The notes beneath the pieces were generated by a model. It was given only the letters and a program-made list of their open reading frames with translations, searched no databases and was not told where the DNA came from. A DNA stretch of 11,558 nt, from NCBI GenBank assembly GCA_964534335.1, contig CAZHPS010000196.1:1-11558 (forward strand). Reading direction: 5' to 3'. Both the position numbers and the translations under genes were made by a program. Origin of the DNA: JAABRU01 sp964534335 (GTDB lineage Bacteria > Desulfobacterota > Desulfobacteria > Desulfobacterales > Desulfococcaceae). Within the stretch, counting starts at the first letter, position 1, and each line of letters begins with the position of its first letter. This document shows positions 6,887 to 11,558 of the stretch, in pieces.

Positions 6887-6929
6887 TTTGCAAACCTGCT
6901 TGCAAAAGACAGGGGATTCATGGTAATAA
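6887..6929 (+). promoter_or_regulatory. Candidate aapJ-like promoter with an overlapping dyad
   Basis: TTGCAA (6900-6905) and TAATAA (6924-6929) are 18 nt apart and fit a moderate sigma-70 promoter. The -35 box lies in a dyad TTTGCAA-N6-TTGCAAA (6887-6906), which could be an operator. The remainder of 6467-6999 holds the groES leader repeat and the direct repeats, plus a 6-bp hairpin at 6848-6865. I see no gene in it. Confidence 0.35.
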
Positions 6930-6999
6930 AAAATTTGTCCGATATTTTCATTATAAACAGGGCAAATTTGTCCAAATCAGAAAAAGGGAGGAAAAAAGA

Positions 7000-8025
7000 A
7001 TGAGAAAATGTTTTGCTGTTCTTACGGTCGCACTGCTTGCCGCAGCACTTGCTTTTCCGGCAGCACTGTTTGCCGGAGAAACTCTGGATTCGGTGAAAAA
7101 GAAAGGTTTTGTGACAGTGGGCGTGAACGGAAGTCTTTTCGGATTCGGCCAGCCCGATGAAAAAGGTGTATGGAAGGGGCTGGATGTGGATACTGGCCGG
7201 GCTGTTGCCGCAGCCGTGTTCGGAGATGCGGAAAAGGTGAAATTTGTTCCCCTGACCGCTGTGCAGCGTTTCACGGCTCTGCAGTCCGGTGAAATTGATG
7301 TTCTCTGCCGGAACGCGACCCGCACCCTGAACCGGGATACCGCACTGGGCCTGAATTTTGTCACTGTCAACTATTATGACGGACAGGGGTTTATGGTTCC
7401 CAAAAAACTGGGGGTCAAAAACGCAAAGGAACTGGAGGGTGCCACGGTCTGCGTTCTGCCCGGAACCACCACGGAACAGAATGTCGCGGATTTTTTCCGT
7501 TCCAACAACATGAAATGGAAACCGGTCGTGATTGAGCAGAATGCGGAGCTGTCCAAAGCCTTTTTTGCGGGACGCTGTGACTGTCTGACTTCTGACGCTT
7601 CCCAACTCGCGGGAATCCGCGCGGTTGCTCCGACTCCCTCAGATTATATTCTCCTGCCTGAAATCATTTCCAAAGAACCGCTGGCTCCTGCTGTCCGCCA
7701 CGGTGATGATCAGTGGAGAGATATTGTGGATTATGCGGTTCTTGCCATGATCGAAGCTGAGGAACAGGGCATCACCTCCCAGAATGTGGATGAAATGCTC
7801 AAAAGCACCAATCCTGCGATTCAGCGTTTTCTGGGTGTCACGCCGGGCAACGGGGCAACTCTGGGAGTGGATGAGAAATTTGCCTATCATATTGTCAAAC
7901 AGGTGGGGAATTACGGAGAAATGTTTGAGCGGAATGTGGGAATCAATACCTCCCTGGGACTGGAGCGCGGTCTGAATGCACTGTGGAACAAAAAAGGTCT
8001 GATGTATTCTCCTCCGTTCAAATAA
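7000..8025 (+). CDS. Periplasmic substrate-binding protein of a general L-amino-acid ABC transporter (AapJ/BztA type)
   Basis: The 341-aa protein begins with a Sec signal peptide (MRK, hydrophobic stretch 5-24, probable cleavage after A25). The mature part has the cluster-3 amino-acid binding-protein pattern: GLDVDTGRAVAAAVFGD (60-76), RFTALQSGEIDVL (90-102), an Arg-rich ligand segment at 104-112, NYYDGQGFMV (124-133), LPGTTTEQN (153-161), and LPEIISKEPLAPAVRHGDDQW (219-239). This matches the AapJ family closely. It would capture L-amino acids in the periplasm for an AapQMP permease. No permease or ATPase gene is adjacent: a terminator follows 65 nt after the stop. It is therefore an orphan binding protein, either serving a transporter encoded elsewhere or acting in sensing. 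ATG 7000 is chosen because GGGAGG at 6986-6991 is 8 nt upstream and the signal peptide starts there; the frame is open further upstream to 6781 but encodes nothing typical. Confidence 0.92.
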   Translation: MRKCFAVLTVALLAAALAFPAALFAGETLDSVKKKGFVTVGVNGSLFGFGQPDEKGVWKGLDVDTGRAVAAAVFGDAEKVKFVPLTAVQRFTALQSGEIDVLCRNATRTLNRDTALGLNFVTVNYYDGQGFMVPKKLGVKNAKELEGATVCVLPGTTTEQNVADFFRSNNMKWKPVVIEQNAELSKAFFAGRCDCLTSDASQLAGIRAVAPTPSDYILLPEIISKEPLAPAVRHGDDQWRDIVDYAVLAMIEAEEQGITSQNVDEMLKSTNPAIQRFLGVTPGNGATLGVDEKFAYHIVKQVGNYGEMFERNVGINTSLGLERGLNALWNKKGLMYSPPFK

Positions 8026-8062
8026 ACCTGTACACCCAAAGCATGAAAATTGAGACAATGTG

Positions 8063-8078
8063 CGGGGAATATTCCCCG
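8063..8078. repeat. Perfect 16-bp palindrome CGGGGAATATTCCCCG
   Basis: The sequence is fully self-complementary without a loop, which suits a dimeric protein-binding site better than an RNA hairpin. It lies 38 nt after the aapJ-like stop and just before the terminator. Its role is unknown. Confidence 0.5.
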
Positions 8079-8089
8079 TATAAAAATAT

Positions 8090-8125
8090 AAAGGGAGGCC
8101 TGCATCCGCAGAGTCTCCCTTTTTT
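8090..8125 (+). terminator. Rho-independent terminator of the aapJ-like gene
   Basis: The stem AAAGGGAG / CTCCCTTT, with an inner CTGC/GCAG pairing, is followed by a run of T (8120-8125). It ends the aapJ-like transcript, which isolates that gene from anything downstream. Confidence 0.88.
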
Positions 8126-8152
8126 GTTGCCAAAAATCCAATCGGTTCCGCT

Positions 8153-8209
8153 GTGCAAAAAACCGCTCCGCTTAATTTTTGCACTCCTCCGGATCAGGGA
8201 TGGAGTGCA
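8153..8209. repeat. Two overlapping, mutually exclusive inverted repeats
   Basis: GTGCAAAAA (8153-8161) pairs with TTTTTGCAC (8176-8184), and TGCACTCC (8180-8187) pairs with GGAGTGCA (8202-8209). The two stems share bases 8180-8184, so only one can form at a time. No reading frame is associated. It may be degraded repeat DNA or an alternative-fold RNA in the 3' region of the minus-strand thioesterase transcript. Confidence 0.45.
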
Positions 8210-8213
8210 GACT

Positions 8214-8320
8214 GTAAGTAAGGTTCCATAAATTTTCGTGCATAAAATTTTCAGAAAAACCGGATTTTTCCGAAAAATCCGGTTTTTTGAATACACGAAA
8301 ATTTTTGTTTGCCTGCTTAT
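8214..8320. mobile_element. Second MITE-like copy, about 107 bp, with a central perfect palindrome
   Basis: Bases 8215-8254 match 4171-4210 at 37 of 40 positions. The inverted partner of the end is seen at 8291-8304, which matches 8230-8243 at 13 of 14; the outer right part (8305-8320) is degenerate. The centre has a perfect 15-bp hairpin (8255-8269 with 8273-8287, loop CCG) flanked by A and T runs. That hairpin could also terminate transcription from both sides, since the convergent thioesterase gene ends at 8374. The span 8026-8373 is otherwise without genes. Confidence 0.6.
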
Positions 8321-8373
8321 CAGGTCAATGGCGATTCGGTATAATCCGGCCTTAAAAAAAGCAGATCTGCCAG

Positions 8374-8811
8374 TCATTTTTTCGCTTCCTGAGCGAAAAA
8401 GGCACTCAGTTTTTCTTTCAGATTTGCAGGTACTTTCATGGTTTTGTTTTCTTTGTAATCAAAACATACCTGAACAGATTCCCCCTTTGCAAAGACAATG
8501 GATTCATCCGAACTGTTTACCAGTTCATACCTCAACCCGAAACTTTTGCTGCCGATACTGCTCACCTGCATTTTCACAGCCACCCGGTCAGAAAGTTTCA
8601 CAGGTTTGAGATAATCACAGCCGATATGGGCCATGATAAAGGGGAAATCAGGTTTTCCTGATTCAGAAATATCCCGGAAAAAATTTTTCCGTGCTTCCTC
8701 AAAATAAGTGAAATATACAGCATTGTTGACATGTCCCATTGCATCAAGGTCACGGAATCTTACACTGATCTCACTTGCATATGTCTGTTTTTGATTCATT
8801 TCTTTTTCCAT
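8374..8811 (-). CDS. Hotdog-fold acyl-CoA thioesterase (4HBT / FadM-YbgC-like)
   Basis: The 145-aa protein has the length and signature of the 4-hydroxybenzoyl-CoA thioesterase family: RFRDLDAMGHVNNAVYF (18-34) followed by the long helix YFEEARKNFF. Asp23 of DxxGHVNN, by analogy with the family, is the likely catalytic carboxylate. A second conserved-type stretch, YLKPVKLSDRV (67-77), follows on the second strand. It should hydrolyse acyl-CoA thioesters in the cytoplasm; the chain specificity cannot be read from the sequence. Two starts are possible: ATG 8809-8811, or ATG 8797-8799, four codons later. Neither has a good ribosome-binding site, so the longer one is given. The last codons and stop form a 9-bp hairpin (8378-8386 with 8392-8400). 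It is separated from mtaD by 228 nt and is probably a separate unit. Confidence 0.88.
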   Translation of the reverse strand: MEKEMNQKQTYASEISVRFRDLDAMGHVNNAVYFTYFEEARKNFFRDISESGKPDFPFIMAHIGCDYLKPVKLSDRVAVKMQVSSIGSKSFGLRYELVNSSDESIVFAKGESVQVCFDYKENKTMKVPANLKEKLSAFFAQEAKK

Positions 8812-8884
8812 TTTTCAATTGTTCCAATAAATTTATGCCATTACCTGAAGCATTTTGCAGCGGATCAAAGCCGCATGTTTTTTG

Positions 8885-8986
8885 GGTGATTTCCAGAAAA
8901 GAACATCCCGGAAAAGTAGCATAAGCTTCCAGCTTGTGCCCTGTGCATGTGAACTGAAAATGGGATATTTATTTTCAGAAATCACC
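8885..8986. repeat. Nested inverted repeats between mtaD and the thioesterase gene
   Basis: GGTGATTTC (8885-8893) is mirrored by GAAATCACC (8978-8986). Inside it, CTGAAAAT (8954-8961) and ATTTTCAG (8971-8978) form a perfect 8-bp hairpin. The layout is that of a small repeat element or a long 3' RNA structure after mtaD. A weaker CACAGA/TCTGTG stem at 9002-9020 lies closer to the mtaD stop and may help end its transcript. Confidence 0.35.
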
Positions 8987-9039
8987 TTAAACTGGATTTT
9001 ACACAGAAAAAAAATCTGTGAGATTCTGTTATCAACCTC

Positions 9040-10350
9040 TTATCTCCTGCTGACTTTTTCCGCTATCTTCCGCACATCAGCCATCACCTTTTCCAGATCA
9101 ATGGTCAGCAGATGCCGGTTTTCCATTACCACCTTTCCGTTAATCACAGATGTCACCACATCACTGCCCCGCACGGAATAAACAAGATGGGATTGTGGAT
9201 GATACAGGGGAATCAGATGCGGTTTGTTCATGTCAATTACGATAATATCTGCCTGTTTTCCCGGTTCCAGAGATCCGCAGATATGCTCCAGTCCTAAGGC
9301 CCTGGCTCCTTCAGACGTGCACATGCCCAGCACTGTGCGCGCATCCGTGACTGTGGGATCAAGGGTGCTGACCTTGTGGAGTTTGGCAGCCATGTCCATT
9401 TCGGAAAACAGATCCAGATTGTTGTTGCTTGAACATCCGTCAGTTCCCAGCCCCACACATATGCCCGCGTTCAGAAGTTTGGGAACCGGTGCAATGCCGG
9501 AAGCCAGTTTCATATTGCTTTCGGGATTGTGGGAAACCTTTGTGTCTGTCTGCCGTAAGAGAGAAATATCGTGATCGCTGAGTGCCACACAATGGCAGGC
9601 CAGCAGGTTCGGCCCCAGCACATTCAGATTTGCCAAATGCTCCACCGGGCTGCATCCGTATCTTTCCTGCATTTGCCTGACTTCACTTTGGGTTTCTGAC
9701 ACATGGATGACCAGGGGGATCTGATGTGTGCGGGACATTTCTGCGGCAGTTTTCAGGAGATCAGGCGCGCATAGATATGGGGAATGCGGCTCCACTGCCA
9801 CAGTGATAAGGGGATCGTTTTGCCATTTGCGGATCATATCTTCTGCATATCTGAAGCCTGCTTCAATGTGGCCGTAGTTGGGAGAGGGAAAATCATACAG
9901 CACTTCACCCACAACTGCCCGCATTCCTGCATTTTTCGCGGCTTCTGCCACCATATCCTCAAACAGATACATATCACAGAAACAGGTGGTTCCGGACAGA
10001 ATCATTTCCGCACAGGCAAGAAGAGAGCCGCTGTAAACCATATCCGGATTGAGTTTTGCCTCTGCCGGAAAAATATGGTCATGGAGCCAGTTCATCAAAG
10101 GCAGATCATCAGCCAGACCCCGGAAACAGGTCATGGCTGCATGGGTATGGGTATTGACCAGACCCGGCATGATAATACCGCGCTTTGCATCAATGATCTG
10201 TGCGGCAGTCCAGTCTGAAAAAAAATCCGCATGGTTTACCGCTTCAATTTTACTGCCTATGACCGCCACAGCTCCATTGTCAATCTGCATCTGCTCCGGA
10301 TTCATGGTCAGGACAATGCCGTTGGTGACAAGAATATCTGCATGTTTCAT
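9040..10350 (-). CDS. mtaD: Amidohydrolase: 5-methylthioadenosine / S-adenosylhomocysteine deaminase
   Basis: The 436-aa protein belongs to the metal-dependent amidohydrolase superfamily, MtaD/TrzN-SsnA group. Visible metal-site residues are H68 and H70 in the NTHTH motif, H216 in VIHVSET and D304 in GTDG. E219 and H253 (ACHCVAL) complete the active-site pattern. The N-terminal small beta domain (1-60) and C-terminal return to it (about 355-410, GSLEPGKQADIIVID) are typical. Family members deaminate MTA to methylthioinosine and SAH to S-inosylhomocysteine, releasing ammonia. Its ATG overlaps the stop of the upstream nucleoside phosphorylase by 4 nt (ATGA, 10347-10350), implying translational coupling and a shared pathway. 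Other deaminase substrates (adenosine, 8-oxoguanine) are possible from sequence alone, but the neighbour favours MTA/SAH. Confidence 0.9.
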   Translation of the reverse strand: MKHADILVTNGIVLTMNPEQMQIDNGAVAVIGSKIEAVNHADFFSDWTAAQIIDAKRGIIMPGLVNTHTHAAMTCFRGLADDLPLMNWLHDHIFPAEAKLNPDMVYSGSLLACAEMILSGTTCFCDMYLFEDMVAEAAKNAGMRAVVGEVLYDFPSPNYGHIEAGFRYAEDMIRKWQNDPLITVAVEPHSPYLCAPDLLKTAAEMSRTHQIPLVIHVSETQSEVRQMQERYGCSPVEHLANLNVLGPNLLACHCVALSDHDISLLRQTDTKVSHNPESNMKLASGIAPVPKLLNAGICVGLGTDGCSSNNNLDLFSEMDMAAKLHKVSTLDPTVTDARTVLGMCTSEGARALGLEHICGSLEPGKQADIIVIDMNKPHLIPLYHPQSHLVYSVRGSDVVTSVINGKVVMENRHLLTIDLEKVMADVRKIAEKVSRR

Positions 10351-11168
10351 GGCAAATGCTCCGCCACATAGCGGAAGATGGTATCCAATACAGGCGAGGC
10401 TCCGTCCGCGATGTCAATAATATCCTCCAGAGTGGCCGGAGAGGGATCATCCGGATTGTGAACATTGGTGATGGTGGAAAGGCCAAGAATGCGCATTCCT
10501 GCATGAACACCGGCTATAACTTCCAGCACAGTGGAAAATCCCACAGCATCTGCACCGATGAGGCGGAGAAAGCGCACTTCCGCAGGTGTTTCCAAAGAAG
10601 GCCCTTTCAGTCCGGCATAAACCCCTTTTTGCAGACGCAGCCCCGCACCTGCCGCGAGCGCGGACAGTTCCCTGTCATATGCCCAGCCCATATCCGGAAA
10701 ACGGATGCCCCAGGAATCCTCATTGGGGCCAACAAGGGGATTTTCTCCGGTCAGATTGATATGATCCGTGATAACCATGACATCGCCCGGCTCAAACGCA
10801 GGATTGAAACCGCCTGCCGCGTTGGACAGGATCAGCACCTTCACGCCCAGTTCCTGCATAACCCGTATGGGAAATGTGACCTGAAGCGGGGAATATCCCT
10901 CATACAGATGAAAGCGTCCCAGCATGACAGCCACAGTTTTTTCTCCGATTTCCCCGAAAAGCAGTTTTCCCGAATGGCTCTGCACTGTGGAAACCGGAAA
11001 ATAGGGAAGTGATTCATAGTCAAAGGATTCCGTGATTCCAAGCGAGGCCACGCTCCGGGCCAGCCCGGTTCCAATCAGGATGCAGATTTCAGGATTTTTC
11101 TCAATCCGCTGACTGAGATGCTCGGCCATTTCAATGGCCTTTTTCTTTTCATGCTCAATGGATATCAT
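10347..11168 (-). CDS. Trimeric-type purine nucleoside phosphorylase, probable methylthioinosine phosphorylase
   Basis: The 273-aa protein is a PNP/MTAP-family (trimeric) phosphorylase. Motifs include the phosphate-binding IGTGLA (32-37) and SHSG (64-67), GRFHLYEGY (84-92), SNAAGG (115-120), GPSLETPAE (189-197), and STVLE plus ITN later (212-216, 233-235). Glu193 and Asn235 correspond to the human PNP base-recognition residues Glu201 and Asn243, which favour 6-oxopurines; MTA phosphorylases have other residues there. This suits a substrate such as inosine, guanosine or methylthioinosine. Coupled to mtaD downstream, it would cleave methylthioinosine to hypoxanthine and methylthioribose 1-phosphate. 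The start at ATG 11166-11168 is preferred because GGGG lies about 5 nt upstream and the family begins here; an in-frame ATG at 11276 would add 36 atypical residues. The gene lies 61 nt after the zinc-ribbon gene on the same strand. Confidence 0.92.
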   Translation of the reverse strand: MISIEHEKKKAIEMAEHLSQRIEKNPEICILIGTGLARSVASLGITESFDYESLPYFPVSTVQSHSGKLLFGEIGEKTVAVMLGRFHLYEGYSPLQVTFPIRVMQELGVKVLILSNAAGGFNPAFEPGDVMVITDHINLTGENPLVGPNEDSWGIRFPDMGWAYDRELSALAAGAGLRLQKGVYAGLKGPSLETPAEVRFLRLIGADAVGFSTVLEVIAGVHAGMRILGLSTITNVHNPDDPSPATLEDIIDIADGASPVLDTIFRYVAEHLP

Positions 11169-11191
11169 ATATGCCCCGGTCTGAAACAGTA

Positions 11192-11219
11192 TTTCCCGGA
11201 TCGCAGTGATCCGGGGAAA
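11192..11219. other. Strong hairpin in the leader of the phosphorylase gene
   Basis: TTTCCCGGATC (11192-11202) pairs with GATCCGGGGAAA (11208-11219) over 11 bp with one extra G, closing a 5-nt loop. On the minus strand it lies 24 nt before the phosphorylase start. On the plus strand it is followed by a T-run but there is no plus-strand gene there to terminate. It could separate transcription or processing of the zinc-ribbon gene from pnp-mtaD. Confidence 0.5.
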
Positions 11220-11229
11220 CAGAATTTTT

Positions 11230-11463
11230 TTACATATAATGGGTTTCATCCTGATTCTGGAACAGGAGAAAGGCATCGTTGAGATTCTCGAATTCCACAG
11301 AATGGTGGCTGCATCCGTTTCTGGTGCAGAAATTCACAGTGCCGCCAATCTCCAGGTGCAGAGTGGCAACAGGCGCGTTGCACTCGCATATTTTCTGAAT
11401 GGGAAAGGGTTTCCGGCATTTGGGGCATGAGCAGTCCACCACGGATTCGGGAATATCCTCCAC
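11230..11463 (-). CDS. Small cysteine-rich (zinc-ribbon-like) protein of unknown function, start uncertain
   Basis: The frame gives at least 77 residues from a GTG at 11461-11463. Seven cysteines are spaced as C11, C13, C16, C26, C28, C46 and C51, with His53 and His54, which suggests one or two structural zinc sites; CxCPxC and CTRNGC are the clearest knuckles. I do not recognise the family by name. The frame stays open upstream for 19 codons (to about 11520) with plausible protein (for example YGSYNKQFEG) but without an ATG, GTG or TTG. A separate ATG at about 11532 lies in another frame and ends after seven codons, so a small frameshift or a non-standard start is possible. It lies upstream of pnp-mtaD on the same strand. 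Confidence 0.55.
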   Translation of the reverse strand: MEDIPESVVDCSCPKCRKPFPIQKICECNAPVATLHLEIGGTVNFCTRNGCSHHSVEFENLNDAFLLFQNQDETHYM

Positions 11464-11558
11464 GCCCTCAAACTGTTTGTTATAGCTCCCGTAAATCTGA
11501 CTGACTAAAGTTTCTTTACATTAATCATATTTTATTTAAATATCAAATTATTATATTG

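Noticed and set aside
6781..6999. N-terminal extension of the aapJ-like gene from ATG 6781
   Set aside because: The signal peptide and ribosome-binding site place the start at 7000; the extension has no family resemblance and lies across a promoter-like region.
8378..8400. Hairpin at the thioesterase stop codon as a terminator
   Set aside because: The 9-bp stem is real but lies in coding sequence and no T-run follows it on the minus strand.
11169..11229. SAH or SAM riboswitch before pnp-mtaD
   Set aside because: Only 61 nt with a single hairpin; no pseudoknot or conserved riboswitch core could be recognised.
11169..11276. 36-residue N-terminal extension of the nucleoside phosphorylase
   Set aside because: It would overlap the zinc-ribbon gene and the hairpin at 11192-11219, and the family start fits ATG 11168.

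Overview
The window reads as chromosomal DNA from an anaerobic Desulfobacterota-type bacterium, probably a sulfate reducer or relative. This is an inference from a quinone/thiol redox pair of the HdrE-HdrC and HdrB type, a single groESL operon, ABC-type amino-acid binding, and intergenic spaces crowded with short dispersed repeats. It holds nine protein genes. I see no tRNA, rRNA, CRISPR array, integrase or transposase gene.

Layout. (1) 1-1284: an AT-rich stretch with a strong hairpin, an attC-like site and rsgA (+), a ribosome-maturation GTPase. Its base composition differs from the rest of the window. (2) 1465-4187 (+): a membrane-bound fusion of an HdrE/NarI-like cytochrome b domain and two pairs of [4Fe-4S] motifs, with a c-type haem motif in a predicted periplasmic loop. 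It is followed by a separate HdrB-like CCG protein. Together they look like a membrane complex passing electrons between quinone or periplasmic cytochromes and a cytoplasmic CCG iron-sulfur site. (3) 4170-4343: a MITE-like element whose left terminal repeat contains the hdrB stop codon. (4) 4531-6466 (-): groES-groEL. GroEL has Asn where the water-activating catalytic Asp398 is expected, and lacks the GGM tail. (5) 7000-8025 (+): a lone periplasmic amino-acid binding protein of the AapJ type with no permease or ATPase genes beside it, then a terminator, several palindromes and a second copy of the MITE-like repeat. (6) 8374-11463 (-): a hotdog-fold acyl-CoA thioesterase, then mtaD and a trimeric-type purine nucleoside phosphorylase overlapping by 4 nt, and upstream of them a small cysteine-rich zinc-ribbon protein.

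How the genes work together. The pnp-mtaD pair fits salvage of 5'-methylthioadenosine and S-adenosylhomocysteine by deamination first (MTA to methylthioinosine) followed by phosphorolysis to hypoxanthine. The Hdr pair is a second functional unit, and groES/groEL a third. The remaining genes look independent.

The items most worth a second look are the GroEL D398N substitution, the isolated attC-like site before rsgA, the haem-c motif in the HdrE-HdrC fusion, and the MITE-like family with at least two copies here. I found no complete, clearly new multi-gene system in this window.
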